The translations under genes were made by a program, and so were the position numbers. From IMG/VR virus record IMGVR_UViG_3300027816_000108, positions 1 through 63,869 of that record: a stretch of DNA of 63,869 nucleotides. One strand, 5' to 3'. The notes under the pieces were generated by a model. It did no database searches. It worked only from the letters and a program-made list of their open reading frames with translations, and had not been told where the DNA came from. Positions within the stretch are counted from its first letter, which is position 1, and each line of letters starts with the position of its first letter. The DNA is from a virus. Positions 52,717 through 59,169 of the stretch are shown piece by piece.

Positions 52717-53062
52717 AGTAAACGGGGGAAGATACAGCAAGGCTGAACCCTCGAAGAGAACATATAATGGGGTTGTATATCAATCAATATGGGAAATGGA
52801 ATACGCCAAGAAGTTAGACTACCTGCTCAAAGCGGGTGAGATAAAGTCATGGAACAGGCAAGTGCCATTCCCGATTATAGTCAACGACCAAAAGGTTACA
52901 ACGTACATCTGCGACTTTGAAGTAATCAACCATGACGGAAGTAAAAGGTATATTGACCCCAAGTCATCACCCAAGATAGTTGACGAAGTGTTTAAGCTAA
53001 AGGCTAAATTGGTAAAGGCTATTTACGGGGTAGAGATTGAAGTGGTATATCAGAAGCCTTAG
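52682..53062 (+). CDS. DUF1064-like endonuclease (PD-(D/E)XK type)
   Basis: A 126-residue protein. Features are YNGVVYQSIWEMEYAKKLDY (catalytic Glu helix), a strand with FPIIVND, YICDFEVINHDG and YIDPKSSPK, the D...DxK core of the fold, then a basic C-terminal helix. Related phage proteins act as Holliday-junction or T7 endonuclease I-like enzymes. It is the last gene of the rightward late block and overlaps the leftward NinG-like gene tail to tail by 44 bases. Confidence 0.75.
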   Translation: MGLTLTLRKKRKVNGGRYSKAEPSKRTYNGVVYQSIWEMEYAKKLDYLLKAGEIKSWNRQVPFPIIVNDQKVTTYICDFEVINHDGSKRYIDPKSSPKIVDEVFKLKAKLVKAIYGVEIEVVYQKP

Positions 53063-53465
53063 ATACCTTGTAGTACTCCCGTATTAGTTCCAAACGGATT
53101 GCTTGCACCCTTTCGTATGTTTGCATACTGCTTCTATCCCCGAACTCATACTTGTGATGGCAACCCACACAAAGAAGTAGATGATTACGAATGTCGCTGC
53201 GAAGAGCAGTATTGCTCCCCTTTGAAATAATATGGCTGATATAAGCAGGATTAAACTCAGGCAATCCTTTGCCACATTCTTCGCATGACTTAGTTTTGTG
53301 GCTATCCCATGCACGTTTGTAATACTCTTTGTTTTCATTTCCGTTCTTGTTTGATTTCCTAATTGGTTTATAGGATGCAGCAGCACACGGTTTACACCTG
53401 CCCTTGCTGAATATGTACGTTACATTACCGCACTCTTTGCACGGTTTCTTTTTGGGGGTTATCAT
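53019..53465 (-). CDS. NinG-like / HNH recombination endonuclease
   Basis: A 148-residue zinc-rich protein. It has CKEC (9-12), CKPC (24-27), CEEC (~61-64), then AYISHIISKGSNTALRSD and LLLCVGCHHKYEFGD, an HNH-type core. Lambda NinG and Rap belong to this kind of structure-specific nuclease. The start overlaps the stop of the gene upstream (ATGA). Confidence 0.75.
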   Translation of the reverse strand: MITPKKKPCKECGNVTYIFSKGRCKPCAAASYKPIRKSNKNGNENKEYYKRAWDSHKTKSCEECGKGLPEFNPAYISHIISKGSNTALRSDIRNHLLLCVGCHHKYEFGDRSSMQTYERVQAIRLELIREYYKVSKASDIPLQSLPRK

Positions 53466-53767
53466 TTGAACCTTTCGCCTTTGCCCGATGTCTTACCCTC
53501 ACGGTAAACCTTTGAACCTTTACTCCAAAGGTCATTTAGTGCCCACCACGCAGCCGTTAGTTTTGATGCGTTGGCTGCACGGGCATGACGTTTACGGTAT
53601 TGTTCACGGGCTTTTGCGCTGTAATTTGAACTATATCCCTTTGCTCCGTATCGAACTATCTTTTCCTTGCCATTGGCACACGCCTTAACCACACGCTTGT
53701 GTATCCCGTCATTTGCTTCACGGGGTGTATTACACTTCATGGAATCTTTGTCAATACGCTTAGTCAT
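53462..53767 (-). CDS. Basic phage protein, MKCN...KACANGKEKIVRYG family
   Basis: A 101-residue, strongly basic protein with MKCNTPRE, VVKACANGKEKIVRYGAKG and KHARAAN, then AAWWALNDLW. This block occurs in many unrelated phages with no proven role. Nucleic-acid binding is likely. The ATG lies four bases after a TATATTTG promoter. Confidence 0.75.
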   Translation of the reverse strand: MTKRIDKDSMKCNTPREANDGIHKRVVKACANGKEKIVRYGAKGYSSNYSAKAREQYRKRHARAANASKLTAAWWALNDLWSKGSKVYREGKTSGKGERFK

Positions 53768-53771
53768 ACCA

Positions 53772-53779
53772 CAAATATA
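53772..53779 (-). promoter_or_regulatory. TAnnTTTG promoter, 4 nt before ATG 53767
   Basis: TATATTTG on the minus strand, then TGGT, then ATG. Confidence 0.75.
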
Positions 53780-53798
53780 ACCATTTGTAAAATAACAA

Positions 53799-54467
53799 TC
53801 AACGTATTATTTGGAATAGCAAATCCTCAGTTACCTGACTTGGGGGACAATGCAAATCCCCCTGCAATGTTATGAGTTTAGCCCCGTTACCTACCATTAC
53901 TTCGCTTTGTTTGTAGTGAACAATAGTGTCGTCTTTATAATGAATCAATGTTACGGGGCAATCGAACTTATGGTCTGATACATTCACATCCCCATAGGTA
54001 CGGGCAACACCCAATAGTTTACTACACAGCCAATCGTTTGTATTGGATATAGTGGCAACACATATCACCCCCTCTACCCTGTTCTTGCTTGCGTAGTTCA
54101 ATACAATATTAGTACCTGCACTTTGCCCGACTAACCACACCCTTTTAATACCCATTGATTTCAGGGCAGCAATAGCGTTGGTTATATCCTCAAGCATACT
54201 ATCAGATGTTGCGGGTAAAAACCTATAATTCATAGCCGCATAGGAATATCCCCTTGATTTGATTAGGGGTTTGATATACTCCCAATCAGACATATCACCC
54301 GATACCCACGCACCACCATGTACAAATAGGCAACAGGTTTCACCCGTTAATTGATACGTCATAACCTGACGTTCATGTTGCCCGTATCTCAATACGGATT
54401 GGGTTTCTTTTTCTTTGGCGCACCCAATAAGGAACGGCATAATTAAAAATAATATTCTTTGTAACAT
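53799..54467 (-). CDS. Lipoprotein alpha/beta-hydrolase (esterase)
   Basis: A 222-residue secreted enzyme. It has an N-terminal signal with lipobox LIGC (C16 would be lipidated), then oxyanion-hole motif HGGAW (50-54), nucleophile elbow GQSAG with S116, acid D180 (HYKDD) and H206 (GDLHCPP). The set matches acetyl-esterase or carboxylesterase families. It would act at the envelope, perhaps altering surface glycan acetylation and so blocking superinfecting phages. The gene stands between the cassette array and the NinG-like genes. Confidence 0.8.
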   Translation of the reverse strand: MLQRILFLIMPFLIGCAKEKETQSVLRYGQHERQVMTYQLTGETCCLFVHGGAWVSGDMSDWEYIKPLIKSRGYSYAAMNYRFLPATSDSMLEDITNAIAALKSMGIKRVWLVGQSAGTNIVLNYASKNRVEGVICVATISNTNDWLCSKLLGVARTYGDVNVSDHKFDCPVTLIHYKDDTIVHYKQSEVMVGNGAKLITLQGDLHCPPSQVTEDLLFQIIR

Positions 54468-54507
54468 AGTTTTAATTAATATTTTGGTTGTATGGATTTT
54501 GGCTACT

Positions 54508-54558
54508 GATAATCAACTAATTACAATTCAAGGTGCAAGAAGCAGGTAGTTATGTGCC
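54508..54558 (-). repeat. attC-like site E (end of cassette 5)
   Basis: On the minus strand it begins with GGCACATAAC (54558-54549), the exact complement of the cassette-5 start, and ends GTTGATTATC. It shares ~84% of ~49 bases with the site at 8365-8414. Confidence 0.6.
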
Positions 54559-54560
54559 AT

Positions 54561-55115
54561 TTAAAGAACGACACTGCTCTCAACTTCATTTCCCCAAACA
54601 TCCCAACCATTTCTCGGATAACGGCAGAAAAGTTCAACTCTTGGTAAATCACCAAACAACAGTTCAATTCGCTCAATCGCTTCAATAGGTTTCTTACTAT
54701 GTTTTGTTCTTTCTGCTTCTATTAGTTGAAAAATGTTGTTTGCTTTTTTGTGTTGCAACATATTACCTTTTGCACCTAAAATACACACCTCACAGTTTTT
54801 CATTGTCCACGCCCCAACATTTGCACAAGTATTGCCTTTATTGGTTATTTTCTTCCAAATAAAAACTATTGTTCGGTATGTAAAGCCCCACGCTTCTATT
54901 AATTCAATCCCTTCTTTTAGGTGGCTATCTGTTACCCATAAAAATAAAGCACAATCTTTGTCTGCAATATCTTTTACTGGTAATTGTTGCAACTCTTTTT
55001 TTGTCATCGTTGGGTATTGCTCATCTATAAGTCGGTCTTTTCTGCCGTTATCCTGATAAACCCCTTTGTTAAATCCCCAAGCTGGGTCTGCATAAATTAT
55101 TTGATATTTCTTCAT
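54561..55115 (-). CDS. MT-A70-type N6-adenine DNA methyltransferase (cassette 5)
   Basis: A 184-residue enzyme. Motif IV is DPAW at 10-13, followed by FLWVTDSHL (~58-66), WGFTYRTIVFIWKK (motif V-like) and KNCEVCILGAKG, the usual MT-A70 order. It transfers a methyl group from SAM to adenine N6, probably in DNA. Its stop lies two bases before the cassette end. It has no restriction partner, so it may mask phage DNA from host restriction. Confidence 0.85.
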   Translation of the reverse strand: MKKYQIIYADPAWGFNKGVYQDNGRKDRLIDEQYPTMTKKELQQLPVKDIADKDCALFLWVTDSHLKEGIELIEAWGFTYRTIVFIWKKITNKGNTCANVGAWTMKNCEVCILGAKGNMLQHKKANNIFQLIEAERTKHSKKPIEAIERIELLFGDLPRVELFCRYPRNGWDVWGNEVESSVVL

Positions 55116-55145
55116 ATTTATAAATTAAATTCGTGAATAAAAAAC

Positions 55146-55245
55146 GGCACATAACACGGTATATAAGCAAGTTTGCCATCAAGTTTATCGGTAATTTGAA
55201 ACATTCTGCAAGGCAAACCTGCTCATATACCCACCGTTAGCACCC
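55146..55245 (-). repeat. attC-like site D
   Basis: Minus strand: GGGTGCTAAC (55245-55236), then GTATATGAGCAGGTTTGCC, a loop with TTGCAGAATGTTTCAA, the return arm GGCAAACTTGCTTATATAC, and GTTATGTGCC (55155-55146), which opens cassette 5. The loop motif recurs in site B. Confidence 0.65.
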
Positions 55246-55473
55246 ATTGTAGAAATAATCCACATTGAAGCTAATAGTTAATATTCTACCATCATATCTA
55301 AATTGGTGGTTAATGTACTTTTCCCCTTTTACAATCGTTTTACCAGTTCCGTAGCATTGTCGCTTTCTGTTACTTGTTCTCTCAGTCGTAGAGCGTACAT
55401 TATCAAAAACAACGGGTGCTAACAGCGTATATAAAACATTACTGGGTTGTAGTTTTTTGTTACTGTGTGCCAT
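55237..55473 (-). CDS. Cassette 4 protein, start inside preceding attC-like site
   Basis: A 78-residue frame. Residues 1-18 (MAHSNKKLQPSNVLYTLL) are encoded by the arm of site C, and the cassette begins at codon CTG|TTA. The cassette part contains RKRQCYGTGKTIVKGEKYI and a beta-rich end. There is no in-frame ATG after the boundary, so the product would carry the site-encoded leader. Function unknown. The cassette-1 gene has a similar leader. Confidence 0.5.
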   Translation of the reverse strand: MAHSNKKLQPSNVLYTLLAPVVFDNVRSTTERTSNRKRQCYGTGKTIVKGEKYINHQFRYDGRILTISFNVDYFYNGC

Positions 55474-55550
55474 TTTATAAGTTTTTTATTGTTGTCAATA
55501 TTTTTGTGCTTTTCATACGCAACGTTTCATATACGAAAAACGTTACCTGC
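55414..55550 (-). repeat. attC-like site C (long form)
   Basis: Minus strand: GCAGGTAAC (55550-55542), an arm with CGTATATGAAAC, a long A-rich loop with an ATG followed by GCACACAG, a return arm with GTTTTATATACG, and GTTAGCACCC (55423-55414). The loop resembles that of site S0 and supplies the start codon of the cassette-4 frame. Confidence 0.6.
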
Positions 55551-55555
55551 AAGTG

Positions 55556-56395
55556 CTACATTTCGTTTCCAAATAGAGTTTCTGCCTGTAAATCTTTTTC
55601 TTTTCTTTTTTCTTCCCTCGCTTTTTTAATACGTTCTTCAATAATATTACAGTATTCATTTGATAATTCACTTCCAATAAAATTTCTATTACTTAAAATA
55701 CTCATTTTTGCAGTAGTTCCACTTCCCATAAAGCAATCATAAACTAAATCATTTTCATTGCTCCAAGTTATAATGTGGTCTAAACATAATTGTTCTGGGA
55801 ACATTGCAGGATGTTCAAAAGCAAAAGTATCTGATGTTGTATTTCCTTTCCCTGTTGCATATTCCCAAATATTATATCTATACCCAAGTTCTTCAACTAA
55901 TCTTTGTTTTCTATCTCCAAGTACGCCATCCTTTTCTCTTACGGTTGTTTTGCCAAACGTATAAGTTCCTCCGTATTTATTTTTTCTATCTTTTATTAAG
56001 TTAGTTGTTTTCGGTTTGCCTTTGCTTAATACAAACATAAATTCAATAGCATCTCTATATCTTCCTTTATGTGGCAATCCTCCGCTTGTTTTAGAATAAA
56101 TCATTGTGTCATAGACATTAAATCCGATACTTTGAAAATATAAACATTGTTTAAATGATGTAAGGCTTTTATTTCCATTCACAGTAGCATCTTTTACAAC
56201 CCAAATAACAACTCCACCTTGTTTGGTTATTCTATATAATTCTTTTGCAATATCCTCAAATGGAAATGAATACCCCTTGTAATCTCTTAAATTATCGTAA
56301 GGTGGAGATGTTACTGTTAAATCCACAAAACAATCGGGCATTTTTGCCATTGTTTCTAAATTGCTTTCATTATAATTCTTGTTTATCTCAATCAT
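55556..56395 (-). CDS. Site-specific DNA methyltransferase, TSPPY type (cassette 3)
   Basis: A 279-residue amino-methyltransferase of the circularly permuted (beta-group) order: motif IV TSPPY at 29-33, then the target-recognition region, then DCFMGSGTTA (motif I) at about 220-229 and GSELSNEYC. It methylates adenine N6 or cytosine N4; TSPPY does not decide which. It ends a few bases before the cassette end GCAGGTAAC. No restriction gene is linked. Confidence 0.88.
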   Translation of the reverse strand: MIEINKNYNESNLETMAKMPDCFVDLTVTSPPYDNLRDYKGYSFPFEDIAKELYRITKQGGVVIWVVKDATVNGNKSLTSFKQCLYFQSIGFNVYDTMIYSKTSGGLPHKGRYRDAIEFMFVLSKGKPKTTNLIKDRKNKYGGTYTFGKTTVREKDGVLGDRKQRLVEELGYRYNIWEYATGKGNTTSDTFAFEHPAMFPEQLCLDHIITWSNENDLVYDCFMGSGTTAKMSILSNRNFIGSELSNEYCNIIEERIKKAREEKRKEKDLQAETLFGNEM

Positions 56396-56493
56396 TTTTT
56401 TAAATTTTTCAAATTAATATTTACCATCGCACAAAAAAGAAAAGAAAAAGCGTTTGCGTTCCAATTCAAATTATGTGGTAATAATCCGCACCA

Positions 56494-56590
56494 GCAGGTA
56501 ACAGCGTATATAAGAAATGGCACATAAACATTTGTGCTAACTTTCAACATTCTACAAGTGCCACTTCTTATATACGCAAAACGTTAGGTT
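56494..56590 (-). repeat. attC-like site B
   Basis: Minus strand: AACCTAAC (56590-56583), GTTTT, arm GCGTATATAAGAAGTGGCAC, a loop with TTGTAGAATGTTGAAAG, arm GTGCCATTTCTTATATACGC, T, then GTTACCTGC (56502-56494). The arms differ by a few unpaired bases, as in integron attC hairpins. Confidence 0.65.
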
Positions 56591-56611
56591 CAATTAAATT
56601 ATTGTTTTGAG

Positions 56612-56971
56612 TTATTTAATAAATTTACATCTAACCCAATAAAGTGTCATATTAGGTTCGTGCTGTGTATGTAGTGAATAAAAAAAACATTTAGTTGCCC
56701 CTTTCTTTTCATATTCTTCAATATCATCTTGGAATTGTTTTAAATCCTTATACATCTTACTTTCCACATATAACTCGCTACCATTATATTCAAATTTAGG
56801 TGTAGTTACTTGAATTATTTCTAATTTAGGTTTTAATGTAACCTCGGATTGACAAAACCATTCCCCATTTATTAAATAGATGTTTTGGTCTGTATCCCAC
56901 TCTATTTTTTTAATTAAACCTTCAAATAATCTATCGCCAGATTTTACAATAACTAAATCTTTTTCTTTCAT
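56612..56971 (-). CDS. Cassette 2 hypothetical protein
   Basis: A 119-residue protein beginning with a small beta barrel-like part (VIVKSGDRLFEGLIKKIEWD) and ending with an aromatic stretch. No family was recognised. Its cassette ends are complementary over eight bases, then with three mismatches over a further ~18, so inverted repeats frame the gene closely. Confidence 0.6.
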   Translation of the reverse strand: MKEKDLVIVKSGDRLFEGLIKKIEWDTDQNIYLINGEWFCQSEVTLKPKLEIIQVTTPKFEYNGSELYVESKMYKDLKQFQDDIEEYEKKGATKCFFYSLHTQHEPNMTLYWVRCKFIK

Positions 56972-57005
56972 AATTTTTTTATATGGTAAAACAATAATTT
57001 AACAA

Positions 57006-57063
57006 AACCTAACAAATGATAAACAACATTAAAACGATTGTTTATCATCAACCGTTAGCGGCA
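57006..57063 (-). repeat. attC-like site A (short form)
   Basis: Minus strand: TGCCGCTAAC (57063-57054), arm GATGATAAACAA, short loop, arm TTGTTTATCATT, then TGTTAGGTT (cassette-2 start GTTAGGTT at 57013-57006). Outer CTAAC and GTTAG pair. Confidence 0.65.
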
Positions 57064-57064
57064 A

Positions 57065-57271
57065 TTACTTCTGCACCATAGTATAAGGTCGATATTCGCC
57101 ATTCACATTCAATCTATCTAACAATCTTTTCACTCTTTCATAAGTTCTCGGTGTTACAGCCCAATCATCAGGCATCTCAATACCGTCCTTATCAAGTATC
57201 TTCCATGTAACTGCCGCTAACACATTATTTGCGTCAGTGTGGGCGATGTGCTTTTTAGAATCTGTGTGCAT
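57065..57271 (-). CDS. Cassette 1 protein, start inside preceding attC-like site
   Basis: A 68-residue frame. The first ~16 residues (MHTDSKKHIAHTDANN) come from the arm of site S0; the cassette begins at GTG|TTA, so GTG at the boundary is an alternative start. The cassette part reads AAVTWKILDKDGIEMPDDWA, then a helical stretch. Unknown function. The leader resembles that of the cassette-4 frame (both have KK at 6-7 and a following NVL). Confidence 0.5.
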   Translation of the reverse strand: MHTDSKKHIAHTDANNVLAAVTWKILDKDGIEMPDDWAVTPRTYERVKRLLDRLNVNGEYRPYTMVQK

Positions 57272-57349
57272 ATTTTGAACTTTAGTTTGTTAAACAATCT
57301 TTGGTGGTGTAATGCCCCACCGAACGCAAATAATCGGAACGTTATGGCG
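57212..57349 (-). repeat. attC-like site S0 (long form, array entry)
   Basis: Minus strand: CGCCATAAC (57349-57341), arm with GATTATTTGCGTTCGGTG, long A-rich loop containing ATG and CACACAG, return arm with CACTGACGCAAATAATG, then GTTAGCGGCA (57221-57212). No cassette start complementary to CGCCATAAC was found upstream, so this is the array's entry edge. Confidence 0.55.
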
Positions 57350-57375
57350 AAATTCGCTTCGCTTTACGGTAGTAA

Positions 57376-57615
57376 TTACAGCACATAATACATTATTGTA
57401 TTGTTATCGGGGTCACAGAACATATCAATATACACCGCCCCAACCCACTTTCTAATCCGAAAAGCATTGCCTTCGGGATATATTGTGAATGGCTGTGTGC
57501 TTCGGCATATTGTATATTTACCCCCATATTGTTCGGATAATCTTTGTTCGATTCGGTTAAGACCTGCTTCATGTTGGTCAAACGATGTCTTGTGTATAAT
57601 CTTCTTGTTGCTCAT
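57376..57615 (-). CDS. Hypothetical phage protein before the cassette array
   Basis: A 79-residue protein, basic N-terminus, then EAGLNRIEQRLSEQYGGKY and a beta end (VGAVYIDMFCDPDNNTIMYY). It overlaps the NinB-like gene by 38 bases, so it belongs to the phage operon. Its stop is followed within ~30 bases by site S0. Confidence 0.6.
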   Translation of the reverse strand: MSNKKIIHKTSFDQHEAGLNRIEQRLSEQYGGKYTICRSTQPFTIYPEGNAFRIRKWVGAVYIDMFCDPDNNTIMYYVL

Positions 57616-57913
57616 TTGGGTCAGGGATTTGTGTGTTTAAAATGGTGGCCGCAAATTCTTGTATTAGTATTTTGTAGGTATCCCAATGGTGTACGTTCAT
57701 CTTACGTGTGCTTAGTGAATCACCAACCATGAAGTATTCTGATGAAACATTGTAGATGTCTGCTACCATTGGGATAAACCTGTTTTTAAGGTACAAATGT
57801 ACTTGTTTTTCTGTTAATTTATGACCTAATTTTTCAAATGATGATTGAATTATAGGGATGACCGTTCCCCAATAATAGGCGTTTTGTTGGGATGTTCTAC
57901 GTCTAACTTCCAT
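57578..57913 (-). CDS. NinB-like recombination protein
   Basis: A 111-residue protein with RRTSQQNAYYWGTVIPIIQS, HKLTEKQVHLYLKNRF and a helical end, the pattern of NinB/Orf-type recombination mediators of phages. It should help load or displace ssDNA-binding protein during recombination. It overlaps the DnaA-like gene by 64 bases. Confidence 0.6.
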   Translation of the reverse strand: MEVRRRTSQQNAYYWGTVIPIIQSSFEKLGHKLTEKQVHLYLKNRFIPMVADIYNVSSEYFMVGDSLSTRKMNVHHWDTYKILIQEFAATILNTQIPDPNEQQEDYTQDIV

Positions 57914-58296
57914 ATATGTTCAATCATTTTGAAATACCTAAGTATAAGTTTGTCATTCGCTTCAATCCAATCAAGGATATTATCTCTGCCATTTATTACG
58001 GTTGAGTGGTCACGCCAACCCAAATTGCTGCCTATGCGGGTGAGTGAAATGTTTTCTTTCCATAATATGTACATAATAATTTGTCTTGGATATACTACTT
58101 CACGCTTGCGTATAGGTGAACGCAGAACTTCGGGGTCAACCCCCATTGCAACCGATAGTTCATCAATAAACTGAGCAAGAGGATTAGCCTTCCTAAATTT
58201 CAGCGTCTTACAGAACTTAACGTATTCCTTTTCGGGGTCAAAACCGTAGGTCAATCCCAAATGTTTTATAAATAAATAGCTATTCTCGAACTCCAT
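57850..58296 (-). CDS. DnaA domain-IV-like replication initiator
   Basis: A 148-residue protein. Residues ~65-125 match the DNA-binding domain IV of bacterial DnaA: REVVYPRQIIMYILWKENIS, then RIGSNLGWRDHSTVINGRD (signature around 91-105, normally GRDHTTV). No AAA+ domain is present. It may recruit host replication proteins to phage DNA or bind DnaA boxes competitively. The start overlaps the previous stop by one base. Confidence 0.8.
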   Translation of the reverse strand: MEFENSYLFIKHLGLTYGFDPEKEYVKFCKTLKFRKANPLAQFIDELSVAMGVDPEVLRSPIRKREVVYPRQIIMYILWKENISLTRIGSNLGWRDHSTVINGRDNILDWIEANDKLILRYFKMIEHIWKLDVEHPNKTPIIGERSSL

Positions 58297-58781
58297 TACT
58301 TTTCTATTGTTAGTTTAACTTTTGTTGTACTTGATTTAATTGGGGGATTGATTGTATCCACCTCACCCGTGTCTTCGTTTACTAATGTCATTGGCTTGGT
58401 CAACGTTTTAAGGAACTTCTCACGGGCTTTACGGGCATCGGCATTGCGCTGTTCAGCATTGCGGTACATCGTCCACTCCATGTCCTTGCAGTTTTCGTAA
58501 TCGTATTTAGTGCCCACTTCTGCGATAGTAAACTTAACCCCGTGTTGGGTTACTTCTTTGCCGTGCTTTTCTACCTCATCAATCAGGTAAGAGTGTATAG
58601 CTTCTTCGCTTTGTTCGGCTATCTCCCGCAGGTTTCTGAGCATAGCAACCATTTCCATAGCTGTGTATGAACCACCGTCAACGGCTGATTTAATCTGCTC
58701 AACGAATGATTTGCGCTGCTCGGCATTGCACCCCTTAAACAATGCAGCTATTGACGGGGCTGTTAATTCCATTCTTTCCAT
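58296..58781 (-). CDS. Hypothetical replication-operon protein
   Basis: A 161-residue, helical, charged protein. A central segment GVKFTIAEVGTKYDYENCKD precedes a Lys-rich C-terminus. The layout recalls phage Gp157-like or host-nuclease-inhibitor proteins but I cannot place it. It lies one base after an OB-fold protein gene. Confidence 0.6.
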   Translation of the reverse strand: MERMELTAPSIAALFKGCNAEQRKSFVEQIKSAVDGGSYTAMEMVAMLRNLREIAEQSEEAIHSYLIDEVEKHGKEVTQHGVKFTIAEVGTKYDYENCKDMEWTMYRNAEQRNADARKAREKFLKTLTKPMTLVNEDTGEVDTINPPIKSSTTKVKLTIEK

Positions 58782-58782
58782 G

Positions 58783-59169
58783 TTAGTCTAATTTAGATGT
58801 TACCCATTCGTGAAACTTAGTTGCAAGCGGAAGCATTTGCTCGGTGCTAATCTTACCTGCTACACACAAATCTTTTGCGTATGACAAGCACATAGTAACC
58901 GCTTCCTTTTTGTGGTCTTTGCTGTACCCACCTTTGCCCCCGCCAAATGCAGGGCGATTAGGTTTGATTGTGTAGTACACCCCCGTGCCGTCTGCTTTTT
59001 GTTTCTCTTCCACGATAGCATCGGTTTCCATGCCTTCGGTGAATGTGGTTTGATTGTCTTCCTTTGTGCGGTAATAACACCGCTTCCCGTCCTCAAGGGT
59101 AATAGTGTAAGTCCACAGCCCGTACTGATTTTTTTCGGGCAACTTCTGAATTGATTTAATTTTTACCAT
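58783..59169 (-). CDS. OB-fold-like ssDNA-binding protein
   Basis: A 128-residue protein. The N-terminal ~70 residues have an OB-type strand pattern (GLWTYTITLEDGKRCYYRTK, DAIVEEKQKADGTGVYYTIK), then a Gly/Lys linker and a helical C-terminal domain (KEAVTMCLSYAKDLCVAGK). Similar two-part proteins accompany phage recombination genes. It could bind ssDNA; the function is inferred from fold and context. Confidence 0.55.
   Translation of the reverse strand: MVKIKSIQKLPEKNQYGLWTYTITLEDGKRCYYRTKEDNQTTFTEGMETDAIVEEKQKADGTGVYYTIKPNRPAFGGGKGGYSKDHKKEAVTMCLSYAKDLCVAGKISTEQMLPLATKFHEWVTSKLD

Larger units (their letters stand above)
54508..57349 (-). mobile_element. Array of five integron-like gene cassettes
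   Basis: Five leftward single-gene units follow head to tail. Each starts with GTTR plus 4-6 unit-specific bases and ends with the exact complement: 57221/57054, 57013/56583, 56502/55542, 55423/55236 and 55155/54549. Cassette start and end therefore pair over 8-10 bases; in three cassettes a G/T wobble and more pairs follow directly. Between units lie imperfect palindromes of 40-120 bases. This is the signature expected when a site-specific recombinase moves units with attC sites. No recombinase gene is in the window. Confidence 0.65.

Noticed and set aside
53799-54467. Esterase gene as a sixth unit of the array
   Set aside because: A start GTTGATTATC is present upstream, but no complementary GATAATCAAC occurs after the gene.
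54508-57349. Cassette array as insertion sequences or MITEs
   Set aside because: No transposase or target-site duplications were seen. The end sequences differ between units but match within each, which suits cassette-type sites better than transposon ends.
54508-57349. A complete integron
   Set aside because: No tyrosine recombinase or integron integrase is encoded in the window, and no clear attI was found. Only integron-like cassettes can be claimed.
57376-57615. This gene as cassette 0
   Set aside because: Its end is followed by CGCCATAAC, but no complementary GTTATGGCG lies upstream. It overlaps the NinB-like phage gene.
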